Positions 16,685 through 25,445 of a stretch of DNA of 64,000 bases are shown here, piece after piece. The first letter of the stretch is position 1, and every line of letters begins with the position of its first letter. A program made the position numbers and the translations under genes. The notes below the pieces were generated by a model that did no database searches, was not told the DNA's origin, and saw only the letters and a list, made by a program, of their open reading frames with translations. Source of the DNA: Actinomadura mexicana (GTDB lineage Bacteria; Actinomycetota; Actinomycetes; Streptosporangiales; Streptosporangiaceae); the NCBI RefSeq assembly GCF_900188105.1, contig NZ_FZNP01000017.1:62001-126000 (forward strand), in the 5' to 3' direction.

Positions 16685-17758
16685 TCAGGAGGTCGCGGGT
16701 GCGGGCTCCTTCGAGGGCGGCAGGGAGACCGGCCCGTGCGCCCCGTCGCCCGGCGCGTCCTTCCCACCTGCGCCCGTACCCGGGTCCGGCGTGGCCACGC
16801 CCGGTGACGGGGACGAGAGCGCGGGGCCCGGGGTCTGCGGCCCGGGGGACTCGGTCCCCGGTGTCTGGGTGCCGGGCGTCTCCGGCCCGGGCGTCTCCAG
16901 GCCGGGCGACTGCGTGCCGGGGGACTCGGTGCCGGGCGTCTCCAGGCCGGAGTCGGACGGCGCGGGCGAGTCGCTCGCCACGACCTCCGTCTCCGTCCGC
17001 GGCAGCGCGGTCGGCGGCCCGTCCGCCGCCCCCTCGGTGGCGCGGGGCCGGGCGAATCCCATCGTGGCCTCCGGGTCGACCAGGACGAAAGTGACGATCG
17101 TCCCCTTCTGGGAATCCCGCGGCCGGATTCGGGTGACATTCCCCTTCTCGAATCCCGGCCAGGATCGGCCACCGTACGACGCGTTCCGGGTGGAGATCTT
17201 TTTGTCGGGCGGAGTGAGGGGATTGCCGCAATTGCACTTCACCGTGGGCACTCCGTAGCCATTGACCAGAACGCCCATTCCGGCCTGAAGGACGGCGGGG
17301 TCGCTCGTCGCCTTCCCGGCCCGGTACCCGTGGTTGGTGACCAGCGTGTCGGTGCGCAGCAGGACCGGCGTCTGCCGCGACACGTACCGCGGGATGTCGC
17401 CCACCGGGATCCCCTGCACCCGCGCCCACGCCTGCGCCTTGTCGGGATGGGCCCGCAGGAAGGCGGCGAGCTTCTCCCTGTCGCAGGTCGAGGCCCGGCG
17501 CGTGCCCCCGTAGAGCCCAGGTGCGTCCCCCTCCTTCGTGCCGCCTGCCTGCGGCCTCGCCTTCACGTCGACCCTGTCGGTGCCGGACGCCAGCGTGTAC
17601 GGGTCGGGCCCCGGCGATCCCACCGTCAGCCGCGTGATGGTCGCGCCGGCGTCCCCGCAGCCGGTCAGCGCGCCCGCCGCCACGAGGGCCGCGACGGACC
17701 CCGCCAGCGGCACGGCGCCGAACCTGGACCGCGCAATCGTCGAACGAATCTGCAGCAT
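16685..17758 (-). CDS. DUF6777-type lipoprotein with a Pro/Gly/Thr repeat tail
   Basis: 357 residues from ATG 17758 behind GGGAGAAGAAG. The N-terminal signal ends in a lipobox, LTGCGD, so it is predicted to be anchored on the outer membrane face. The central domain (about residues 40-230) has two Cys pairs (STCDREKLAAFLRA, VKCNCGNPLTPP) and ends TRIRPRDSQKGTIVTFVLVDPE, the pattern of the actinomycete DUF6777 family. The last 110 residues are low complexity, dominated by SPGTQ/TPGTE units. It diverges from a membrane Ser/Thr kinase at 17860, and the two promoters share about 100 bp. Confidence 0.8.
   Translation of the reverse strand: MLQIRSTIARSRFGAVPLAGSVAALVAAGALTGCGDAGATITRLTVGSPGPDPYTLASGTDRVDVKARPQAGGTKEGDAPGLYGGTRRASTCDREKLAAFLRAHPDKAQAWARVQGIPVGDIPRYVSRQTPVLLRTDTLVTNHGYRAGKATSDPAVLQAGMGVLVNGYGVPTVKCNCGNPLTPPDKKISTRNASYGGRSWPGFEKGNVTRIRPRDSQKGTIVTFVLVDPEATMGFARPRATEGAADGPPTALPRTETEVVASDSPAPSDSGLETPGTESPGTQSPGLETPGPETPGTQTPGTESPGPQTPGPALSSPSPGVATPDPGTGAGGKDAPGDGAHGPVSLPPSKEPAPATS
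16836..16950 (-). repeat. Degenerate PGT(E/Q)(S/T) coding repeat
   Basis: About eight in-frame five-residue units of the form (T/S)PG(T/P/L)(E/Q) in the C-terminal tail of the DUF6777 lipoprotein. It probably forms an extended spacer in the cell wall. The unit array is prone to copy-number change. Confidence 0.7.
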
Positions 17759-17859
17759 CTTCTTCTCCCGCTTCGGGCTCGCCGAACCTATACTCTTCGA
17801 TGCCGGGCGGAGCGGTTTTGTGCCCGCGGGAATGCTCAATTTTTTTCGAGGGGGTGCGA

Positions 17860-19350
17860 ATGGCGGGTCCGGTTCCCCTCACCGCGGCCGATCCCACCCG
17901 GCTCGGGCGCTGGGAGCTGCTCGGGCGGATCGGCGCCGGCGGCCAGGGCACGGTGTACCTCGGCCGCCCCGCCGAGCCGGGCCCCGGGCCGGCCCGCGTC
18001 GCCGTCAAGCTGCTGCACGCCCAGCTCGTCGGGGACGCCAACGCGCGGGAGCGGTTCGTGCGCGAGATGGCCGTCCTGGAGCGGGTCGCCGGGTTCTGCA
18101 CGGCGCAGATGCTCGCCGCCGACGTGGTGGGCGACCGCCCCTACATCGTCAGCGAGTACGTGCCGGGGCCGTCGCTGCGCGCCCTCGTCCGCGACGAGGG
18201 GCCGCGCACCGGCGCGGCCCTCGACCGGCTCGCGATCAGCTCGGTGACGGCGCTGTCGGCGATCCACCGCGCGAACATCGTGCACCGCGACCTCAAGCCG
18301 CAGAACGTGCTGATCGGCCCGGACGGGCCGCGCGTGATCGACTTCGGGATCGCCCGCGCGTTCGACGCGAGCGCGACGATGACGAGCCAGGTCGTCGGCA
18401 CGCCCGCCTACATGGCCCCCGAGCAGTTCACCGGCCGGGTCGGGCCGTCGGCCGACCTGTTCGCCTGGGCGAGCACCCTGCTGTTCGCCGCCACCGGCCG
18501 CGACCCCTTCGCGGGCGGCCCGCTGCCCGCGGTGATGTACCGGATCCTGCACGAGACGCCCGACCTCGGCGCCCTGCCCGGCCCGCTGGCCGAGGTCGCC
18601 GCCGCCTGCCTCGCCAAGGACCCGCAGGCCCGCCCCACCTCCGAGGACGTCCTGCTCTGGCTGCTCGGCGAGAGTGAGCGGCACGCCCGGCTGGAGATCC
18701 CCGCCGAGCACCTCACGGAGGACTTCACCGGCCCGACCGGCCCGGTCCCGAGGCCCGCGCCCGAGAGCACGCCGCAGCCGACCGCCGACACGTTCGCGGA
18801 GACCTCCTGGACGCAGACGCCGACATGGCCCGGCTCACCCACGTCCGCGCCCGCACCGCCGGCACCGCCTTCACCCGGACCTGCGGCCGCGCCCGGACCC
18901 GCGCCCGGACCTGTGCCTATGCCCGGACCTGCGCCCACGCCCGCTCCGCTGCCTCGGACGCCCCGAGCCGTCCGCACGCTGCGGCGCGGCCCGGCGGTCG
19001 TGACCGGCCTGCTCCTCGCCGCGCTGCTCGCCGCCCTGGACGTCGCAGCCCTCGCGATCCTGATCGCCCGGCCGTCCCTCAGCGAGGGCCACCGGGGCGG
19101 CCTGCTGCCCGTGGTCGCCTCGTCGTTCGCCGTCGTCGCCGTCGTCACCCTGGTCGGGGTGATCCTGGCGTGGCGCGGCAGCCGCCCCGCGGCCGGGACG
19201 GTGATGGCCGCGCGCGTCGCCCGCGTCGCGATGTGGGCGGCCTGGGGCGCGCTCGTCCAGATCCAGCCGTCCGCACTGGCCGGCCACGCCCTGCTGACCG
19301 CCCTGGTGGTACTGCTCCTGGTCCGCGGCCTGGTCCGCTCACCGGTCTGA
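17860..19350 (+). CDS. Membrane Ser/Thr protein kinase (Hanks type)
   Basis: 496 residues from ATG 17860 (RBS GAGGGGG). The kinase domain covers about residues 15-280: GRIGAGGQGTVYLG, the VAVKLL Lys, catalytic HRDLKPQN (about 143), DFGIARAF (about 160) and APEQFTG. A Pro/Ala-rich linker (about 290-370) precedes three or four hydrophobic segments at the C-terminus rather than the single TM plus PASTA domains of PknB. It phosphorylates cytoplasmic proteins, and the membrane block is a possible sensor. Divergent from the DUF6777 lipoprotein, a plausible extracytoplasmic partner. Confidence 0.93.
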   Translation: MAGPVPLTAADPTRLGRWELLGRIGAGGQGTVYLGRPAEPGPGPARVAVKLLHAQLVGDANARERFVREMAVLERVAGFCTAQMLAADVVGDRPYIVSEYVPGPSLRALVRDEGPRTGAALDRLAISSVTALSAIHRANIVHRDLKPQNVLIGPDGPRVIDFGIARAFDASATMTSQVVGTPAYMAPEQFTGRVGPSADLFAWASTLLFAATGRDPFAGGPLPAVMYRILHETPDLGALPGPLAEVAAACLAKDPQARPTSEDVLLWLLGESERHARLEIPAEHLTEDFTGPTGPVPRPAPESTPQPTADTFAETSWTQTPTWPGSPTSAPAPPAPPSPGPAAAPGPAPGPVPMPGPAPTPAPLPRTPRAVRTLRRGPAVVTGLLLAALLAALDVAALAILIARPSLSEGHRGGLLPVVASSFAVVAVVTLVGVILAWRGSRPAAGTVMAARVARVAMWAAWGALVQIQPSALAGHALLTALVVLLLVRGLVRSPV

Positions 19351-19424
19351 CACGACCACCTGGCCAGGTCAGGTCAGGCCGGGGTCGGGGCGGCGGTAAG
19401 CGGGTCGCTCTCCCGTCCGGTCGG

Positions 19425-20603
19425 TCATCGGTCTCCGGTGGCGCGCTCGGACCATTCCTTGAGGTCGCGGCGCTCGATGGCGGCGGCCATCAGGCCGGGG
19501 AAGGCGTCGGGGGTGCACGCGAAGGCCGGGACGCCGATCGCGGCCAGGGCCGCGGCGTTGTCGTGGTCGTAGGCGGGCGCGCCCTCGTCCGACAGGGCGA
19601 GCAGCACGACGACCTGCACGCCCGCCGCCGTCAGCGCCGCGACCCGCTGCAGCATCTCGTCGCGGATCCCGCCCTCGTACAGGTCGCTGATCAGCACGAG
19701 GATCGTCTCGGCCGGGCGCGCGACGAGGCTCTGGCAGTACGCGATGGCGCGGTTGATGTCGGTGCCGCCGCCGAGCTGGGTGCCGAACAGCACCTCCACC
19801 GGGTCGTGGAGCTGGTCGGTGAGGTCCACGACGCTGGTGTCGAAAACCACCAGCGACGTGCGCAGCGACCGCATCGACGCCAGCACCGCCCCGAACACGC
19901 TCGCGTACACCACCGACGCCGCCATCGAGCCGCTCTGGTCGATCGCGAGCACCACGTCCCGCTTGACGGCCTGCCGCCGCCTGCCGTACCCGATCAGCCG
20001 CTCCGGCACGAGGGTGCCCTGGTCGGGCAGGTAATGGCGCAGGTTCGCGCGGATCGTGCGATCCCAGTCGACGTCGGCGAGCCGCCTTGGGCGCAGCACC
20101 CGCGCCGACCGGTCGAGGGCCCCGCCGACGGCCGAGCGCGTCTTCTGCGCGAGCCGCCGCTCCAGGTCGCGCACGACCGCGCGCACCACCGCGCGCGCCG
20201 ACTCCCTGGCCTGGTCGGGCAGCACCCGGTTCAGCGACAGCAGCGTCCCGACGAGGTGGACGTCGGGCTCGACCGCGTCCAGCATCTCCGGTTCCAGCAG
20301 CAGCCGGGTGAGGTCGAGGCGCTCGATCGCGTCCTTCTGCATCACCCGCACGACACTCGACGGGAAGTAGGCGCGGATGTCGCCGAGCCACCGGGCCACG
20401 GAGGGCGCCGAGTCGCCGAGCCCGGCGCCGCGCCGCCCCGGCCGGGGCCGGCCCTCGCCGCCGCCGGCCCCGTAGAGCCGCTCCAGCGCGCCGTCCATGC
20501 GGACGTCGTCCCCGGCCAGCGTCACGCCGGTCCCGTCGGCCTGGTCGCCGCCGAGCACCATCCGCCAGCGCCGCAGCCGGTCGTCCACGCTCTCATCGGT
20601 CAC
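19425..20603 (-). CDS. VWA-domain protein (YehP-like) of the MoxR operon
   Basis: 392 residues from GTG 20603. The von Willebrand A domain from about residue 215 has a complete MIDAS: DQSGS (DxSxS), GGGTDIN (Thr) and ISDLYEGG (Asp). The N-terminal half is helical (LGDIRAYFPSSVVRVMQKDAIERL). Last gene of the five-gene operon, with a GTGA overlap to the DUF5682 gene. In MoxR-VWA couples the VWA protein works as metal-dependent adaptor for the AAA+ chaperone. E. coli YehP is the nearest family reference I know. Confidence 0.92.
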   Translation of the reverse strand: MTDESVDDRLRRWRMVLGGDQADGTGVTLAGDDVRMDGALERLYGAGGGEGRPRPGRRGAGLGDSAPSVARWLGDIRAYFPSSVVRVMQKDAIERLDLTRLLLEPEMLDAVEPDVHLVGTLLSLNRVLPDQARESARAVVRAVVRDLERRLAQKTRSAVGGALDRSARVLRPRRLADVDWDRTIRANLRHYLPDQGTLVPERLIGYGRRRQAVKRDVVLAIDQSGSMAASVVYASVFGAVLASMRSLRTSLVVFDTSVVDLTDQLHDPVEVLFGTQLGGGTDINRAIAYCQSLVARPAETILVLISDLYEGGIRDEMLQRVAALTAAGVQVVVLLALSDEGAPAYDHDNAAALAAIGVPAFACTPDAFPGLMAAAIERRDLKEWSERATGDR

Positions 20604-22798
20604 GACGGCTTCTCCCATCCGAGGATCCGCAGGGCCGTGGCGGCCGCCGCCGCCGCCCGGGCCTCGTCGACGTCGTCCTCCGGCGGCCGTGCCCGCCCGG
20701 CGAGGGCGCGGTCGCGGCGCCGGAGCCGCTCGCCGATGGCGCGGCGCTCGGCGGCGGGGTAGGCGCCGAACGTGCGGCGCAGGAGGGGCAGGACATCGGT
20801 GAACGAGTCGGCGGGCAGGCCGGCGATCCACTCGTCGACGAGCCGCAGGAGCGCCTCGTCGTGCATGAGCAGGAGACCGCCGCCCGCCAGGAAGCCCTCG
20901 ACCCAGGCCGCGGCGCGGTCGGGCGCCGCGCCGACGGACACGGCGCGCGCCATCCGGTCGGGGACGTCGTGCAGCCGCCCGGCGTCGAGCAGCAGGCGCG
21001 TGAGGCGTCCCTCGATGAGGCCGTGCAGGGTGTCGGGGCGGCCGAGCAGGCCCTCCAGGGTGCGCCGCCAGCGCTCGATGTGGCTCTCGTCGGCGAGCAG
21101 GGACAGGGCGCCGTGGACGGCGTCGACGTGCCCGAGGAACTCGCGGGCGGCGTCGTCGTCCAGCCCGGTGATCGCGGGCGGGAGCCCGACGCAGACGCGG
21201 ACCACGAGGCCGTCGACCACCGTGCGGAGCGGGCCGGTGGAGGTGCCGCGCACGTCGCCGTAGCGCAGCGCGCGGACCAGCGCCGGCATCGCCGCCATCA
21301 GCTGCGCGACGTCGGTGTCGACCGCGGCGCGGTCGGCGAGGGCGCGCATGACCGCGGGGAGCGCGTCGCCGAGGTCGGCGAGCAGGCAGCGCTCGGCCAC
21401 GGAGGTGAGGTCGGCGAGGGCGGTGGCGCTCTCGGCCGCCTCCCGCGCACGGGCGGTGCTCGCGCCGCGCACGGTGGTGCCCCACGCGCTCGCCTCGATC
21501 AGCTCCACGTCGAACTCGGGCCGCCAGGCCAGCGTCCACGTCTCGCGGAACGTGCCCTTGGAGCGGCTCTCCGACGGGACGCCCCAGTTCACGTCCAGCA
21601 TGCGGAGCCGGTGCAGCAGGCGGCTGCGCTCCAGGTCGGTGGGCTTGCGCAGGTCGAGGTCCTGCTCCTTGCCGAGCGCGGCCGGCTTCAGCCTGAGCCG
21701 CCGCTGCTCGGCCTGCAGGTCGCGCTGCAGCGGCACCATCGGGGTCCGTTCCGGGACGGCGCCGAGCCGCTCGCCGACCACCATCCGGTCCTGGATGAGC
21801 CGGACGGGCAGGTCGGCGCCCTCGCACAGGACGGCCCGGGTCGCCTCGGTGACCTCGTCCAGCCCGGCGAGGGGGCGCCCGCGCAGCGCGGCCAGGGCCT
21901 CGGCGAGCCGGACGGCCTCGATCACGTGCGCGGAGGAGACGTGCAGGTCCTCCTCGCGCAGGACGCGGGCGGCGGCGGTCAGCCAGCGCTCGATCGGGCG
22001 GTCGCGCGCCGCGAAGAGGTGGTGGTACCAGCCGGGGGAGCGCACGCCCGCGCCGTAGCCGGACCATCCGGCGAGGCGCCCGTGCGTCCACGGCACCCAC
22101 GTCATGGCGACCTTGGTCTTCGGCAGGCCGCGCAGCGTGCCGTCGTCGCGGCTCGCCGGGACCTTGGCGCGCAGGGCCGGGACGTGCCACGCCCCGCAGA
22201 CCACGGCGACCCGCTCGTGCCCCTCCTTGAGGGCGCGGCGCACCGTCCGGCGCATGTGGGCCTCGCGCCGCTCCTCCATCGGCGCCGGTTCGAGCTCGCC
22301 GCGCAGCTCCGCCATGGCCTCGGCGATGGCGGGGAACGGGGACGGGCCGCCGTGGCGGTGCTCGACCACGTCGTCCCACCACCGCTCGGCGTCGTCGTAC
22401 CCGGCGGCCTTCGCCAGCCAGCCGAGCGGGTCGAGCCTGATGCCCTCCTCGGGCGGCTCCTGCTGCGCCGGGACGAGCTGGTTCGCGGCGGGAAGGTCGC
22501 AGAACCGGACGGGCACGCCCGCCGACAGCGCGTATCTGATCGCCTGCCACTCCGGGCTGAACTCGGCGAACGGCCAGAACGCGGCCCGGCGGTCGCCGTC
22601 GGCGGGGACGGGGGAGTAGGCGAGCAGCGCGACCGGCGGCACCATCCCCGGCTCGCCCGCCAGCTCCACGATCGCGTCGGCCTCGGGCGGCCCCTCGACC
22701 AGCACCGCGTCCGGCTCGAAGTCCTCCAGCGCACCCCGCAGCGCGCGGGCCGACCCCGGCCCGTGGTGCCGGATGCCGAAGACCTCGACCTGGCTCAA
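20600..22798 (-). CDS. DUF5682 family protein (YehM-like)
   Basis: 732 residues. The start is a TTG (22798) whose last bases form TTGA with the stop of the MoxR gene; no nearer ATG or GTG fits. The N-terminus VEVFGIRHHGPGSARAL with DAVLVEGPPEAD, and VAVVCGAWHVPAL near residue 200, define the DUF5682 pattern. The GxxH element recalls TraB/EreA-like domains, which is weak evidence for hydrolase ancestry. The rest is alpha-helical. It sits between MoxR and VWA, as YehM does in E. coli. Biochemical role unknown. Confidence 0.9.
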   Translation of the reverse strand: MSQVEVFGIRHHGPGSARALRGALEDFEPDAVLVEGPPEADAIVELAGEPGMVPPVALLAYSPVPADGDRRAAFWPFAEFSPEWQAIRYALSAGVPVRFCDLPAANQLVPAQQEPPEEGIRLDPLGWLAKAAGYDDAERWWDDVVEHRHGGPSPFPAIAEAMAELRGELEPAPMEERREAHMRRTVRRALKEGHERVAVVCGAWHVPALRAKVPASRDDGTLRGLPKTKVAMTWVPWTHGRLAGWSGYGAGVRSPGWYHHLFAARDRPIERWLTAAARVLREEDLHVSSAHVIEAVRLAEALAALRGRPLAGLDEVTEATRAVLCEGADLPVRLIQDRMVVGERLGAVPERTPMVPLQRDLQAEQRRLRLKPAALGKEQDLDLRKPTDLERSRLLHRLRMLDVNWGVPSESRSKGTFRETWTLAWRPEFDVELIEASAWGTTVRGASTARAREAAESATALADLTSVAERCLLADLGDALPAVMRALADRAAVDTDVAQLMAAMPALVRALRYGDVRGTSTGPLRTVVDGLVVRVCVGLPPAITGLDDDAAREFLGHVDAVHGALSLLADESHIERWRRTLEGLLGRPDTLHGLIEGRLTRLLLDAGRLHDVPDRMARAVSVGAAPDRAAAWVEGFLAGGGLLLMHDEALLRLVDEWIAGLPADSFTDVLPLLRRTFGAYPAAERRAIGERLRRRDRALAGRARPPEDDVDEARAAAAAATALRILGWEKPS

Positions 22799-23928
22799 GA
22801 GACCTCCCGGCAGGCGCGGTAGAAGTCCCGCCACTCGGCGCGGTCCCGGACGACCGCCTCCAGGTACTCCTGCCACACGACGCGGTCGGACACCGGGTCC
22901 TGCACGACGGCGCCGACGATCCCGCCCGCCACGTCGGCGGCGCGCAGCACGCCGTCGCCGAAGTGCGCGGCCAGGGCCAGCCCGCTGGTGATCACCGAGA
23001 TGGCCTCGGCGGTGCTGAGGGTCCCGCTGGGCGACTTCAGCTTGGTGCGCCCGTCGGCCGTGGCCCCGGACCGCAGCTCCCGGAACACCGTGACGACGCG
23101 CCGGATCTCCTCCAGGCCCGCGGGGCTCTCCGGCAGCTCCAGCCCGGCGCCGATCTGGTCGACGCGGCGCGCGACGATCGCGACCTCGTCCTCGACGGAC
23201 TCCGGCAGCGGCAGCACGACCGTGTTGAACCGGCGGCGCAGCGCGCTGGACAGCTCGTTCACGCCCCGGTCGCGGTCGTTGGCGGTCGCGATGACCGTGA
23301 AGCCCTTGCGCGCCTGCACCTCGGCGTTCAGCTCGGGCACGGGCAGCGTCTTCTCCGAAAGGACGGTGATGAGGGCGTCCTGGACGTCGGAGGGCATCCG
23401 GGTCAGCTCCTCGATGCGGGCGACGGCGCCGCGCCGCATCGCGCGCATCAGCGGGCTCTCCACCAGCGCCCGCTCCGAGGGGCCCTCGGCCAGCAGCCGC
23501 GCGTAGTTCCAGCCGTAGCGGATCGCCTCCTCCGCCGTACCCGCCGTCCCCTGCACGAGCAGCGTGGAGTCGCCGCTGACCGCGGCGGCGAGATGCTCGG
23601 ACACCCAGGTCTTCGCCGTGCCGGGGACGCCGAGGAGCAGCAGCGCCCGGTCGGTCGCGAGCGTCGCCACCGCGACCTCCATCAGCCGGCGCGGCCCCAC
23701 GTACTTCGGGCTGATCGCCGAGCCGTCCGGCAGCTCCCCGCCGAGCAGGTACGTGGTGACCGCCCAGGGCGACAGCCGCCAGCCGGGCGGCCGGGGCCGG
23801 TCGTCGTGCTCGGCCAGCCGCGCCAGCTCGCCGGCGTGCTCCTGCTCGGCGTGCGGCCGCAGCACGGCGCCCGCGGCCGCGGCGGGGGAACCGTCGTCGA
23901 AGCCCCCCGGGCCTGCCTCTTCGGTCAC
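22795..23928 (-). CDS. MoxR-family AAA+ ATPase (YehL-like)
   Basis: 377 residues from GTG 23928. Walker A LLGVPGTAKTW lies near residue 100; Walker B is atypical (VARIEELTRM, about 172, Glu-Glu after Ile), followed by sensor 1 VIATANDRDRGVNELSSALRRRF with the Arg finger region. The N-terminal 60 residues are a variable extension. MoxR ATPases form hexamers that remodel or insert cofactors into targets together with VWA proteins. Both junctions are 4-base overlaps (GTGA upstream, TTGA downstream), so it is made in step with the DUF5691 and DUF5682 proteins. Confidence 0.93.
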   Translation of the reverse strand: MTEEAGPGGFDDGSPAAAAGAVLRPHAEQEHAGELARLAEHDDRPRPPGWRLSPWAVTTYLLGGELPDGSAISPKYVGPRRLMEVAVATLATDRALLLLGVPGTAKTWVSEHLAAAVSGDSTLLVQGTAGTAEEAIRYGWNYARLLAEGPSERALVESPLMRAMRRGAVARIEELTRMPSDVQDALITVLSEKTLPVPELNAEVQARKGFTVIATANDRDRGVNELSSALRRRFNTVVLPLPESVEDEVAIVARRVDQIGAGLELPESPAGLEEIRRVVTVFRELRSGATADGRTKLKSPSGTLSTAEAISVITSGLALAAHFGDGVLRAADVAGGIVGAVVQDPVSDRVVWQEYLEAVVRDRAEWRDFYRACREVS

Positions 23929-25445
23929 TGGTCGAGCTCCTTCAGCATCTCGTCGCGGAACCGCAGGGTCGCGATCAGGTCGGTGACGGCTTGCGGTGCG
24001 GCCGGCCCGAGGGCCGCCAGGCGGGCCGCGGCCGCCGGGGCGAGCCGCTGGTCGGCGAGCCGGCACAGCTGCGTGATCAGGTGCTCGTCGCGGCGGGTGG
24101 GGCGCTCGGCGGACGCGCTCAGCGTCTCGACCACCGCCGCCGCGAGCGGCCCCGCCCACGGGCCGGGCACCCGCTCCAAAACCCGCAGCAGGCCGGGGCG
24201 CCCCTCCACCCAGCGGATCAGGTCGGCCGCCGCCGCGTCGCGCTCCGGGCCGGGCAGGACCGACAGCAGGTCGGCGAGCGCCTCCGGCTCGTCCACCATG
24301 ACGCCGCCTCTGAGCAGCGCCCGCGCCCATCCGGTGTCGCGCTGGCCGAGGGCGGCGCGGGCCCATCCGATGTGGACGTCGCGCCCGTCGGAGTCGGAGA
24401 CGGGCAGGCACACGATCTCCGTGGGCGGCAGCCCGAACAGCTCCGTCCAGGTGGACAGCGGGGTGCGGGCCAGGATCTCGCGCAGCCACGCGGCCCGCGT
24501 CCCCACCGGCGCGCCCCCGCCGCGCGGCGCGAACGACCCGGTCGGATGGAACGGGACGCCGTCGCGCGCCATGTCCTCGTCGTGGGAGTGCGGCGGCTCC
24601 ACCCGGATCCACGTCTGCTCGCGGCCCCGGACCGTGCGCTCCCCGGCGGTCAGGCAGGCACGGGCGCGCGCCGCCATGCGCGCCCCGTACGCGGAGCCCG
24701 GCATGCGGGCCAGCAGGTCGGACGCCAGTTGCCGGACGTCCTTCCCGCGGTCGCCCAAAGCCGCCTCGAGGAACTCCTCGTCGTCGAGGGAGAGCCCATG
24801 CGCGAACGTGGCGACGAACGCCGCGCGGTCGGGCGCCGGCTCCTTGGCCCAGGTTCCCTGGAGAAGCTCCCGCGCGCGTTCTGGCTCGGTCTCGCGAAGC
24901 ATGGTCAGGTAGGCCACGCGCCGGTTGCGCGTCCCGGTCTCCCACACTTCGGGGCCGCCGCCGGGGTCGTCACCGGATCCCACCAGGTAGGCCCAGTCCG
25001 TGTTCTGCAGGGCCAGCCACACGCCGCGCCGCCCGCACGCCCGCGCGATCGACGACCGCAGCATCCGGTCGCTGCGCCCCCGCTCCAGCAGGTCGGGAAG
25101 CGACTGGGCGGGCACCCGCAGGCCCCGGGCGGCCGCCGCGTCCAGCCATTCGGGCAGCACCCGGATCTGCTCGCCGCCGAGGATCCGCCGCAGCCGGACC
25201 GCCGCCGCCCTCGGAACCGCCGGGGCGTCCTCCACCGGGGCCAGCGCCACCGGCTCGGGGGCCGGGCCCGAGGGGACCTGCCCCGCCCGCCGCCGGACGG
25301 CCAGCAGCGCCGCCTGGTCGAGCAGCCGCCCCGCCTTGTCGCCGCCATGGCCGCCGCCGTCGCCGGGCGCCTCCGCCAGGGCGGGCGGGTCGCGGCGCTC
25401 GGTGCCCAGCAGCGCGGCGGTGACGTGCTCGTCCCACGCCGTCAC
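23925..25445 (-). CDS. DUF5691 family protein
   Basis: 506 residues from GTG 25445. It opens WDEHVTAALLGTERRDPP, the recognisable DUF5691 start. Later come LPEWLDAAAARGLRVP, ALQNTDWAYL and a series of HEAT-like helical pairs (RVAYLTMLRETEPERARELL, FLEAALGDRGKDVRQLASDLLARMPGSA, split here by other text). No signal or membrane segment. Its position between SWIM and MoxR genes, with 4-base overlaps on both sides, implies a structural partner of the complex. E. coli's yeh locus lacks an obvious counterpart as far as I recall. Confidence 0.87.
   Translation of the reverse strand: MTAWDEHVTAALLGTERRDPPALAEAPGDGGGHGGDKAGRLLDQAALLAVRRRAGQVPSGPAPEPVALAPVEDAPAVPRAAAVRLRRILGGEQIRVLPEWLDAAAARGLRVPAQSLPDLLERGRSDRMLRSSIARACGRRGVWLALQNTDWAYLVGSGDDPGGGPEVWETGTRNRRVAYLTMLRETEPERARELLQGTWAKEPAPDRAAFVATFAHGLSLDDEEFLEAALGDRGKDVRQLASDLLARMPGSAYGARMAARARACLTAGERTVRGREQTWIRVEPPHSHDEDMARDGVPFHPTGSFAPRGGGAPVGTRAAWLREILARTPLSTWTELFGLPPTEIVCLPVSDSDGRDVHIGWARAALGQRDTGWARALLRGGVMVDEPEALADLLSVLPGPERDAAAADLIRWVEGRPGLLRVLERVPGPWAGPLAAAVVETLSASAERPTRRDEHLITQLCRLADQRLAPAAAARLAALGPAAPQAVTDLIATLRFRDEMLKELDQ

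Noticed and set aside
19351..19424. Terminator between the kinase and VWA genes
   Set aside because: Only short GGCC/CCTGG dyads are present; no stem long enough to support.
20604..22550. Open frame running upstream of the VWA protein across the DUF5682 gene
   Set aside because: Only the 392 residues from about 20603 show a VWA domain. The upstream part is low-complexity shadow of the DUF5682 gene, and the GTGA overlap gives a natural start.
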